A stretch of DNA of 7,609 bases, taken from contig CAZGTQ010000442.1 of assembly GCA_964528575.1 (NCBI GenBank), forward strand, positions 1 through 7,609. The letters are read 5' to 3'. This document shows, one piece after another, positions 1-6,981 of the stretch (its first letter is position 1; every line of letters begins with the position of its first letter). The position numbers were made by a program, and so were the translations under genes. The DNA comes from CAZGTQ01 sp964528575. GTDB taxonomy: Bacteria; Planctomycetota; UBA1135; GCA-002686595. The notes under the pieces are model-generated. The model saw nothing but the letters and a program-made list of their open reading frames with translations. It was not told the DNA's origin and ran no database searches.

Positions 1-1374
1 GCGTCCGGGTCCGCCCGCGACGCGTGTCCCTGGGAGACGCGCTCGCCCGCCTCGGCCGCACGCTTCGAGTCGTCCGCCGTCGTCGTCGACGGTCGGTTGT
101 ACGTGCTCGGCGGCTTCGCGAATGGCGGCGTCGCGCTGACCACGTGCGAGGCCTACGACCCGCACACCGACACGTGGACGCGGCTCGCGGACCTGCCGGT
201 GCCCCTCACGCACGCGCAGGCGGTCGTCGACGGGACGCGCATCCTGCTCGTAGGAGGCTTCGTCGGCACGAACCCGGCGCCGGCGACGGCGGACGTGCTC
301 GCGTACGACACGGCGACCGACGCGTGGAGCAGCGACCTGCCTGACCTGCCGGCGCCGCGCGCGGCGGGAGCGATCGCGCTCGTCGGCCGCAAGCTGCACT
401 ACGTCGGCGGCGTGCTCCCCGACCGCATCACGACGGTCGGCGACCACTGGGTGCTCGACCTCGACGACCCGGGCGCGGGCTGGGACACGACGTCGCACCC
501 GCCGCTGCCGCTCGGCCGCTGCCACGCGTCGGCGGTCGCGCTCGACGGCCGCGTCCTCGTGATCGGCGGCCAGATCGGCCACGACCCGTACCCGGTCCCG
601 TGGGGCATCTCGTATCCCTTCGACGTGGACGCGGTCGACGCGTACGACCCGGCGAGCGGCACGTGGAGCGCGCTCGCCGACGCGCCGTCGCCACGCTCGC
701 ACAACGAGCCGAGCACGTTCGTGCACCAGGGCCGCGTCTGGTCGCTCGGCGGCCAGGACAGCATCGCGAACGTGAAGGCGCTCGACGAGGTCGTGACATA
801 CGACCCGGTCTCGAACGCGTGGACGAGCCTCGACCCGCTGCCGCACGGCCTGTTCGCGCCCGCCGCGGGCATCGTCGACGGCTGGCTCGTCGTCGCGACG
901 GGCACCGACGATGCGAGCGGCCCCCCGGCGGCGAGCGCGCACGCGCGCCGCTGGGGCACGGAGGTCGGCTGCCTGGACGCAGCGCCGGCGACGCTCTCGC
1001 TCGCGCTCGGCGGCAGCCAGACGCTACAGCTCGACGCAGGCGCGACGCACGGCGGCCTCTTCTACATTTTGCTCGGCTCCGCCGCGGGCACGTTCCCCGG
1101 AGTGCGGCTCGGCGAGAGCGCGTACCTGCCGCTGAATCCCGACTCCTATTTGCTGAGCCGCTTGATCGCGCCGAGCGCGCCGCCGGTCGCGAGCGGCCTC
1201 GGCGCGCTCGACGCGCACGGTCGCGCGACGGTCGCGCTCACCGTCCCCACCGCGACCAACCCCGCGCTCGCCGGCCTCGCGCTGCACCACGCGTACGTCG
1301 TGCTCGACCCCGCCGCCGAGCACAAGAAAACGCCCGCGGCGAGCAACGCGATCCGCGTCGAGCTCGTTCCCTGA
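1..1374 (+). CDS. Kelch-repeat beta-propeller protein with C-terminal planctomycete-type module (5' end outside window)
   Basis: The reading frame is open from base 1 and ends at TGA 1372-1374, giving 457 visible residues; the true start is upstream. Residues about 20-320 hold kelch blades, each marked by a hydrophobic strand ending in Gly-Gly and followed by a Tyr-Asp...Trp motif. The Gly-Gly pairs are at about 37-38, 85-86, 136-137, 189-190 and 250-251. The matching Trp residues are at about 59, 109, 161, 222 and 274. A sixth, degenerate blade (about 286-318) lacks the double Gly but keeps a Trp. Six blades make a plausible propeller, so only a short N-terminus, perhaps a signal peptide, should be missing. 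Residues about 327-457 form a separate beta-rich module ending 'ASNAIRVELVP', which I associate with secreted planctomycete proteins. Kelch propellers mediate binding, or occasionally catalysis as in galactose oxidase; no copper-ligand set is evident here. Probably an exported binding protein; partner unknown. Confidence 0.88.
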   Translation, partial: ASGSARDACPWETRSPASAARFESSAVVVDGRLYVLGGFANGGVALTTCEAYDPHTDTWTRLADLPVPLTHAQAVVDGTRILLVGGFVGTNPAPATADVLAYDTATDAWSSDLPDLPAPRAAGAIALVGRKLHYVGGVLPDRITTVGDHWVLDLDDPGAGWDTTSHPPLPLGRCHASAVALDGRVLVIGGQIGHDPYPVPWGISYPFDVDAVDAYDPASGTWSALADAPSPRSHNEPSTFVHQGRVWSLGGQDSIANVKALDEVVTYDPVSNAWTSLDPLPHGLFAPAAGIVDGWLVVATGTDDASGPPAASAHARRWGTEVGCLDAAPATLSLALGGSQTLQLDAGATHGGLFYILLGSAAGTFPGVRLGESAYLPLNPDSYLLSRLIAPSAPPVASGLGALDAHGRATVALTVPTATNPALAGLALHHAYVVLDPAAEHKKTPAASNAIRVELVP

Positions 1375-1388
1375 CCGCGCGGGGTCAG
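1371..1388. terminator. Possible weak bidirectional hairpin between convergent genes
   Basis: Only 10 bases separate the stop codon of the kelch gene from that of the opposing patatin-like gene. The 6-bp inverted repeat CTGACC (1371-1376) and GGTCAG (1383-1388) with a 6-base loop spans this gap, and each arm contains one of the two stop codons. No T-tract follows on either strand, so it does not look like a canonical intrinsic terminator. It may be a weak shared transcript end or simply a chance result of two TGA codons facing each other. Confidence 0.3.
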
Positions 1389-3514
1389 CCCGCTCGCGCA
1401 TCGGCCGAGCTGCGCGCAGCCGCGAGCACGGCCGCGACCGTTGCGCGCGCCTGCTCGTTCTCCTCGGACGACCACTGCGCCGCGATCCCCGCGAGAGCCT
1501 CGGACCCGATCTGCCACGACAGCGGCCCTTCGCCGCAGAAGTGGAACGCGACGGTCTCGTAGAAGCCCTCGCCGTAGCGGCCGCACCAGTGCGCTCGTTG
1601 CTGATCGACCTCGACGTCGCCGCGCGCGATCTGCGTCGAGCCGCGCACCTTCATCAGGGCGACGAGCGGAGCGAGCACGTGCTGCGCCAGCCGCGCGAGG
1701 AGCCCCGGCCGCTCGCGCGGCAGCTCTCCCGGCCGGCAGCTCGCGCGGATCTGGACGAGGAGCACGCCGCCGAGCCGCTCGCCCCAGCGCTCGAGCAGCG
1801 CCTCGATCCACTCGACCGCCGAGACGACGCCGAAGTTGTCGAAGTAGCCGCCGTCGGCGAGGTGCAGCCCGTCCGCATCGTCGGTGCCGCCGTCCGCGCG
1901 CTCGCCGCGGGCGACGGGGCTGACGAACGGGAACGTCGCGGAGAGCCGCGCCGCCGTTACCGCCGACACGTCGCAGCCGGGGAACAGGTCGAACACGTGG
2001 CGCGCCATCCGCTCGGGATCGCGCGCGGCCGCGGCGACCCGCGTCGGGCCGAACAGGACCCGCTCGCCCGTCTCGACCGCCGTCGCGTTGAACACGACGG
2101 CGGGCAAGACGCCGCGCTCGACGTCCGCGGCCCACGCGCGCAGCGTCGGCTCGGTGCCGTGGAGGTGCTCGCGCCACGCTTGCTCGATCGCCCAGCCGCG
2201 GTCGCGCCGCCGCGGGACGAGCGGCGGGAGCACGAGCCGCAGCAGATCGGGATACGCCAGCCCCCACGCGGTCGCCTCGAGGCTCGACGCGCTCGCCGCC
2301 TTGCGCACGCGCGCGACGTCGCCCGGAGCGAGCGCGCCGTTGCCGCGGCGCAGCGCCTCGAGATAAGGGACGAGCCCGACGCTGCTGCCCGACACGGCGC
2401 TCGCGAAGCGCACGCTCGCGGTGAACCCGTCGATCCGGTCGAGCTCCGTCAGCACGTGATCGGTCCAGCACGACGCGACGATGCCGCCGCCGCTCGCGGC
2501 GACGACGACGGCGATCGGCTTGCTCTCGCGGTGGCGCTCGAGCCACGCCTCGACGCCGGCGTCGAACGGGAGCCCTGCGGCCGGCCGCGCGTCGCGCTCG
2601 AGCACCGGGTAGACGTGGTCGCGGCGGACGAGGACGACGACGAGCGCGACCCACGCCGCGGCGAGGAGCGCGACCGGCACGCGGTAGAAGTCGAGGAAGA
2701 ACGCGGCGCCGGCAAAACCCCAGCACGCGACCTGGAGCATCGTGAGCAGATACCACAGCGCGGGGACGCGCTCGCGCAACGCGCCGCCGCGCGCCGGCGA
2801 CAGCAGCCGGTACCCCGCCGCGTAGATCGCGGCGAACACGACGAAGAGCGCGAGCGCCTCGAGGTGGTCGCGGTGGAGTTGGCCGCCCTCGACGTAGCCA
2901 TCGCCCAGGAGCGCGAGCACCGGCGCCGGCACCACCCCTGCCAGCGTGTGCGCCGGCAACATCGCGATCTGCTCGAACACGAAGCTCGCGAGCGGCACGA
3001 CCGCGATCGCGATCGCGCCGGTTCCCGCGGCGACGATGCGATCGTGCCACGGCTCCGCCGGCCGCGGCTCGCCCGCCGCGTCGACGCTCGCCTCGCGGCC
3101 GGCGACGAGCGCCGCCGCGAGCGGCAGCGCGAGCGCGAGCGCGAACACGATCGTCCCGAGCTCCTCCCCCGCCCAGCTCCTTTCGAGGCCGAGGTCCGCG
3201 ACGCCGTAGCGCGCGTGCCCGTGCAGCAGCGCGACCTGCGCGGTGCGCGCGACGATCGTCCCGAGCAGGACGGCGCCCGCCGTGCCGAAGCGCACGCCCC
3301 ACAGGCGGCAGCGCACCAGGCTCCCCAGCGCCGCGGGCGCGAGCTCGACGACGAGCGGCGCGAGCAGCAACACGAGCCCGCTCGCGAGCTGGAACCGCAG
3401 CAGCACGACGTAGCGCACCGCGTCGGTCGTCCCGGCGGTCGCCCCGAGCCACCAGATCCCCGCTCCGACGAGCACCGCCGTCCAGACGCCGCTCACCCAC
3501 CGCGTCCACCGCAT
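1385..3514 (-). CDS. Integral membrane protein with C-terminal patatin-like phospholipase domain
   Basis: This 709-residue protein starts at ATG 3514-3512, behind a good ribosome binding site, and stops at TGA 1387-1385. The N-terminal ~300 residues hold about eight or nine hydrophobic helices, near residues 8-27, 35-59, 77-97, 119-138, 160-182, 190-204, 219-237, 252-275 and 278-297. The soluble C-terminal domain from about residue 333 has the patatin signature. It contains a Gly-rich oxyanion-hole segment (SGGG, 341-344), the nucleophile elbow GSSVG (376-380, Ser378), and the catalytic Asp554 in DGGYFDN (554-560). Patatin-like enzymes use a Ser-Asp dyad to hydrolyse acyl esters of phospholipids or other lipids. 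With both residues present the protein is probably an active lipid acyl hydrolase tied to the membrane. Substrate and topology are unknown; the helices could place the catalytic domain on the cytoplasmic face. It is divergent from the sigma-factor fusion gene and convergent with the kelch gene, so it is probably a monocistronic unit. Confidence 0.9.
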   Translation of the reverse strand: MRWTRWVSGVWTAVLVGAGIWWLGATAGTTDAVRYVVLLRFQLASGLVLLLAPLVVELAPAALGSLVRCRLWGVRFGTAGAVLLGTIVARTAQVALLHGHARYGVADLGLERSWAGEELGTIVFALALALPLAAALVAGREASVDAAGEPRPAEPWHDRIVAAGTGAIAIAVVPLASFVFEQIAMLPAHTLAGVVPAPVLALLGDGYVEGGQLHRDHLEALALFVVFAAIYAAGYRLLSPARGGALRERVPALWYLLTMLQVACWGFAGAAFFLDFYRVPVALLAAAWVALVVVLVRRDHVYPVLERDARPAAGLPFDAGVEAWLERHRESKPIAVVVAASGGGIVASCWTDHVLTELDRIDGFTASVRFASAVSGSSVGLVPYLEALRRGNGALAPGDVARVRKAASASSLEATAWGLAYPDLLRLVLPPLVPRRRDRGWAIEQAWREHLHGTEPTLRAWAADVERGVLPAVVFNATAVETGERVLFGPTRVAAAARDPERMARHVFDLFPGCDVSAVTAARLSATFPFVSPVARGERADGGTDDADGLHLADGGYFDNFGVVSAVEWIEALLERWGERLGGVLLVQIRASCRPGELPRERPGLLARLAQHVLAPLVALMKVRGSTQIARGDVEVDQQRAHWCGRYGEGFYETVAFHFCGEGPLSWQIGSEALAGIAAQWSSEENEQARATVAAVLAAARSSADARAG

Positions 3515-3520
3515 CGTCCG

Positions 3521-3529
3521 TCCTCCCTC
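3521..3529 (-). promoter_or_regulatory. Strong Shine-Dalgarno site of the patatin-like gene
   Basis: Read on the minus strand, this is GAGGGAGGA, lying 6 bases before the ATG at 3514. It closely matches the anti-Shine-Dalgarno complement and fixes the start of the patatin-like gene. It stands out because neither sigma-factor gene in the window has such a site. Confidence 0.75.
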
Positions 3530-3593
3530 GGCGGCCGAGCATAGCGGTCACCACGCCCGTCGGCGCGGGTAGCCTCGTGCGGCCGCCCCGGAC

Positions 3594-3605
3594 GAATCGG
3601 TCACG
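3594..3605 (+). promoter_or_regulatory. Conserved leader element GAATCGGTCACG, copy 1
   Basis: This 12-mer is identical to 7009-7020, and in both cases exactly 28 bases separate it from the ATG of a sigma-fusion gene. It is relatively A+T-rich for this genome. It could be a promoter or operator element shared by the two paralogues. Alternatively it could be coding (Asn-Arg-Ser-Arg) if translation starts at the in-frame GTG 3577. Function is inferred only from conservation between the two copies. Confidence 0.45.
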
Positions 3606-3633
3606 CTCCGCCGGGCGCGGCATCCCCCTCGCG

Positions 3634-6600
3634 ATGAGCACGCCCCGCGGAGCCGTCGACGTCGAGCTGCTGCTCGCCCAGCGCGCCTGGGTGCAGCGGC
3701 TCGCCGAGCGCCTCGTCGCCGATCCCGCGGGAGCGGACGACGCGGCGCAGGACGCGCTGGTCGCGGCGCTGCGGCGGCCCCCGCGTGGAGCGGCGAGCGA
3801 GCGGACCCTGCGCGCCTGGCTCGCGCGCGTCCTGCGCAACCGCGTGCGTTTGGGCGCGCGCGGCGAGGCGCGCCGGCGCGCGCGCGAGAGCGCGGCCGCG
3901 CGGCCCGAGCGCACCGACTCCGTGGCCGAGGTCGTCGCGCGCGCCCAGGATCTGCGCGCGCTCGTCGAGGCGGTCCTCGCGCTCGACGAGCCGTACCGCA
4001 CGGCCGTGCTCCTCGCCCACTTCGACGGTCTCTCGGTCGCCGCGAGCGCGCGCCGGACGGGCGCGTCGCCGGTCGCGGTGCGCAAGCGCCTTTCGCGCGG
4101 CGTCGCGACGCTGCGCGCGCGCCTCGAGCGGCGCTGGGGCGACGGCGCGAGCCTCGCGCTCGCGCTCGCGGGGATCGTCGGTCCGAACGCCGGGGGCGCG
4201 CTCTCCCGGCTCGCACGCTGGGGGACCCTCATGAGCTGGAGCGGGAAAGCGGCCGTCGGTGCCGCGGTCGTCGTCGGATTGGTCGCGTTCGTCGTCGGGA
4301 ACCGCGAGCGCGCACCCGCGCTGCGGCCGCCGGGCGCCGAGAGCGCGGCGGACGCCGGCGCGGCCGCGAGCGGCGCGGCCGCGTCCGGCGCGGACGAGGA
4401 AGCGGCCGCGACGCAGCGTGCGGACGTCGCCCAGCTCGCACCGGCGGGCGCGCTCGTCGTGCGCGTGCGCGACGCGGCGGGCGCGCCGCTCGCGGACGCG
4501 GACGTGCTCGCGGCGGATGTGCTCGACGCGCGCGAGCTCGAGGACGCGCTCGCCGCGCAGTGGGCCGCGCTCGGCATCGCGGAGCGAGCGCCGCGCTGGC
4601 TCGCGCTCGTCGAGGAACGCGCGATCCCAGGCGATCCGCACATGCCGGATCGGCGGCCGCTCGTCGCCGGTTCCGAGCGCGCGCTCGGGCGCACCGGAGC
4701 GGACGGCGTCGCGCGCGTCACGCCGGTCGCGTCGGGCGAAGCGCTCGTCGTGCGACACAGCGGCGCCTTCCCGATGGTCGTCCCGCCGGCCGCGGCGCTC
4801 GGCGCGAGCGAGCTCGAGGTCGTGCTCCCACCGCGCGGCACCGCGACGATCTCCGTCGTGGACCCGGCGGGCCGTCCGATCGCCGGCGCCTTCGCGCGCG
4901 TCGAGCTCGACTTCGCGTCGCTCGATCCGGCGGATCCGCGGCCGCTGTGGGACCCGCTCGTCTGGCACGGGCCGACCGGCGCGACGGGCGCGCTCGTCGT
5001 CGACGTTCCCGCCGGCGTCGATCTGCGAGCGACGCCCTTCGGCGACTTCTCGGGTCGTGACGGGGGGCTGTGGGTCGACCCCGCGCGGGGCGAGGGAGCG
5101 TGCGAGCTGTTCGTGTGGGCGTTGGGCGCGCTGCGCGGCGTGGCGGTGTGGGAGGACGGGACGCCCGCGGGCGGCCTGACGGTCCGTTACGACCCGCCCT
5201 GGTCGCTGGTGTGGAAGCTGATCGGGACGATCGAGACGGACGCGGCCGGCGCCTTCGAGCTGCGCGATCAGGTCGTCGGCCTCGGACGTCTGACGCTCGG
5301 CCCGAGCTCGCGGTTCGCACGACCGCTCGTGGAGCTCGAGGTCGAGGTGCGCGCTGGCGACACGTCCGACGTCGGCACGATCGAGCTCGCACGTGGCGCG
5401 CTCGTCTCCGGACGCGTCGCGGCACCTTTCGCGCTGGACGGCGCGCGCGTCCAGCTCGAGATGCGCTCGGGCGGCACGACGCACTGGGCCGGCGCTGTCG
5501 ACGGCGAAGGACGCTTCGCCGGCCGCGCGCCGCGCGGCGAGGTCGAGCTCGCGGTGTCGGTGGTCGGTGGCTGGCGCCAGCGCGAAGTGCTCGCGCGGAC
5601 GGTGCCGGTGCCGAGCGAAGGCGTCGAGCTCCAACTCGGCGACGTGCTCGGCGCCGTGCGGATCGGAGCGCCGGAAGGCATGCCGGACGGGGTGGCAGTG
5701 GTCGCGCGGCTCTTCGAGCGGGGCGCGCCGTCGGGGTGGGCGTTGGCGGACGCGGTCACGCTCGACCGCCAGCGCGTCGCCGCGGACGCGGTCGAGCTCG
5801 CTGCGCTCGCGCCGGCGACGTACGACGTCGAGATTTCGTTCGGCGACTTCGGCGGGGCGCGCTTCGAGGACGTCGTCGTCGAAGCCGGGCGGACGACGGA
5901 CCTCGGCCGGGCCTCCCTCGCCGGCGCGGAGCTCTTCGGCCGCGTGCTCGACGCAGCGGGCGCGCCGGTCGCGGGCGCGAAGGTCGTGCTGCTCGCGCCC
6001 GCGCTCGACATCTTCGGGACAGGCGCTCCGCTCGAGCGCCGCACGACGAGCGACGCGGACGGCGCGTACCGCTTGCGCGGCGTCGTGGCGCGCTCGTGGC
6101 GGGCGTACGCGGCGACCGGCGATCTCGCGAGCGACGTACGGCAGGTCGCGCTCGCGTCGGGCGAGCGGCGCGAGCTCGACCTCGCGCTCCTGCCGGCGTG
6201 CTACGTGCGCGGGCGCGTGACGCGCAGGGGCGAGCCGGAACCGGCGGCGGGCGTCGGCTGGTCGTACGCGGACATCACCGACCTGAAGCTCTCGATCGGC
6301 GCGCCGCGCTGGGTCCGCCCCGACGCGGACGGTCGCTACGCGCTCGGTCCGTTCCTCGCCGGCGGCTACCGCCTGCGCGCCGGCGACGCGGTTCGCTTCG
6401 TCGAGCTCGAGCCCGGCCGCGACGCGCACGTCGACTTCGAGGTCGAGTCGCCGGCGACGGTGCTGACGCTCGAGCTGGGCGGCGAGCCGCTGCGGCACCT
6501 CGAGCAGGTCTCCGCGACGTGCGTCGACCCGAAGAGCACGAGCTACGGCTTGCGCGCGACCGGCCTGCTGCTCGGTGCGGGCCGCGTCGAGATGGCGCTC

Positions 6601-6981
6601 CCGCCGGCGACGTGCGTGCTCGAGGTGCACGCGAGCGAGCACGGTCAGCGCCCGCGGCTGCACGCGGTGCTGGACGGTGCGGCGCTCGGCGCGCGCGCGA
6701 CGGTCGCGCTGCCCGACGGTGTGCTCGAGCTCGCGCTCGGCGACGGCTGGCGACACCGCGAGGCGCCTGAGCTGTTCGTGCTCGCGACGTCGCGCGCCGA
6801 CTTGCGCATCGCCGGCCGCTGGCAGTCGCCGCAGCCGAGCGAGCGTGACGGCGACGTCGTGCGCTACCTCGGCATCCCCGCCGGCGCGCTCGTGCGCCTC
6901 GAGGGCACCGGACCCGGCGGCACGCGCGTCGAGCGCGAATTGACGTGCGGCGCGGGTACGATGCGCTTCGATTGGCCGTGA
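3634..6981 (+). CDS. Membrane-tethered ECF sigma factor fused to carboxypeptidase-regulatory-like repeats, copy 1
   Basis: The protein has 1115 residues from ATG 3634; an in-frame GTG at 3577 would add 19. The ATG is preferred because the usual start of ECF domains and the paralogue both match there. Residues about 12-75 are sigma region 2, including DDAAQDALVAAL. Residues about 108-165 are sigma region 4, with the helix-turn-helix ending SPVAVRKRLSRGVATLR. One hydrophobic helix lies at about 205-222, then an Ala/Gly/Ser linker (about 230-265). From about 273 to the end come repeated beta-sandwich units resembling CarboxypepD_reg domains, starting near 273, 403, 499, 589, 765 and 856; two carry the typical DADGxYxL turn (808-814 and 898-904). 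All five Cys residues (490, 856, 963, 994, 1105) lie after the helix. ECF sigma factors direct RNA polymerase to stress or envelope genes. Here I infer that the sigma part is cytoplasmic, the repeats act as an extracytoplasmic sensor, and release might need proteolysis. There is no adjacent anti-sigma gene. Confidence 0.85.
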   Translation: MSTPRGAVDVELLLAQRAWVQRLAERLVADPAGADDAAQDALVAALRRPPRGAASERTLRAWLARVLRNRVRLGARGEARRRARESAAARPERTDSVAEVVARAQDLRALVEAVLALDEPYRTAVLLAHFDGLSVAASARRTGASPVAVRKRLSRGVATLRARLERRWGDGASLALALAGIVGPNAGGALSRLARWGTLMSWSGKAAVGAAVVVGLVAFVVGNRERAPALRPPGAESAADAGAAASGAAASGADEEAAATQRADVAQLAPAGALVVRVRDAAGAPLADADVLAADVLDARELEDALAAQWAALGIAERAPRWLALVEERAIPGDPHMPDRRPLVAGSERALGRTGADGVARVTPVASGEALVVRHSGAFPMVVPPAAALGASELEVVLPPRGTATISVVDPAGRPIAGAFARVELDFASLDPADPRPLWDPLVWHGPTGATGALVVDVPAGVDLRATPFGDFSGRDGGLWVDPARGEGACELFVWALGALRGVAVWEDGTPAGGLTVRYDPPWSLVWKLIGTIETDAAGAFELRDQVVGLGRLTLGPSSRFARPLVELEVEVRAGDTSDVGTIELARGALVSGRVAAPFALDGARVQLEMRSGGTTHWAGAVDGEGRFAGRAPRGEVELAVSVVGGWRQREVLARTVPVPSEGVELQLGDVLGAVRIGAPEGMPDGVAVVARLFERGAPSGWALADAVTLDRQRVAADAVELAALAPATYDVEISFGDFGGARFEDVVVEAGRTTDLGRASLAGAELFGRVLDAAGAPVAGAKVVLLAPALDIFGTGAPLERRTTSDADGAYRLRGVVARSWRAYAATGDLASDVRQVALASGERRELDLALLPACYVRGRVTRRGEPEPAAGVGWSYADITDLKLSIGAPRWVRPDADGRYALGPFLAGGYRLRAGDAVRFVELEPGRDAHVDFEVESPATVLTLELGGEPLRHLEQVSATCVDPKSTSYGLRATGLLLGAGRVEMALPPATCVLEVHASEHGQRPRLHAVLDGAALGARATVALPDGVLELALGDGWRHREAPELFVLATSRADLRIAGRWQSPQPSERDGDVVRYLGIPAGALVRLEGTGPGGTRVERELTCGAGTMRFDWP
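4220..4233 (+). promoter_or_regulatory. Possible internal translation start inside the sigma-fusion gene
   Basis: A GGGGGA run (4220-4225) lies 5 bases before an in-frame ATG at 4231 (Met200). That Met sits just before the transmembrane helix and is followed by SWSGK. Initiation there would yield a stand-alone membrane-anchored repeat protein of 916 residues without the sigma domains. G-runs are common in this sequence, so this is tentative. Confidence 0.25.
4357..4386 (+). repeat. 15-bp tandem repeat encoding Gly-Ala-Ala-Ala-Ser linker
   Basis: Two head-to-tail 15-base units (4357-4371 and 4372-4386) differ only in their final codon (AGC versus TCC), and a partial third unit begins at 4387. 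They encode GAAAS twice at residues 242-251, followed by GAD. The repeat lies just outside the predicted membrane helix and looks like a flexible spacer that could lengthen or shorten by slippage without breaking the frame. Confidence 0.7.

Larger units (their letters stand above)
3515..3633. promoter_or_regulatory. Divergent intergenic region carrying promoters for the patatin-like and sigma-fusion genes
   Basis: These 119 bases separate two divergent starts, so both promoters must lie in or near them. On the minus strand the hexamer TATGCT (3537-3542) is a conceivable -10 element for the patatin-like gene, but no convincing -35 element sits at the right distance. On the plus strand the only evident signal is the 12-base element shared with the second sigma gene. 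The heptamer CGGTCAC occurs twice here, at 3545-3551 and 3598-3604. There is no recognisable Shine-Dalgarno site before ATG 3634. Confidence 0.5.

Noticed and set aside
1541..3544. A plus-strand open frame of about 667 codons opposite the patatin-like gene
   Set aside because: Highly charged Arg/Glu/Asp-rich composition and no domain; the opposite strand has membrane helices, catalytic motifs and a good ribosome binding site.
4149..4170. Short repeated GCTCGC units near the end of sigma region 4
   Set aside because: They simply encode the Leu-Ala repeats of a short Ala/Leu-rich segment and also occur in the second copy. Similar runs are common throughout this G+C-rich window.
3577..4194. Possibility that the second sigma copy is an assembly duplicate of the first
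   Set aside because: The copies differ at about 33 of 187 residues with many base changes and keep the frame without gaps, so they are genuine diverged paralogues.
1146..4841. A minus-strand open frame of over 1200 codons spanning the patatin-like gene, the divergent promoter region and parts of both neighbours
   Set aside because: It encodes long Arg/Ala/Ser-rich stretches, crosses three independent features and overlaps the well-supported patatin-like gene in another frame. It is a composition artefact.
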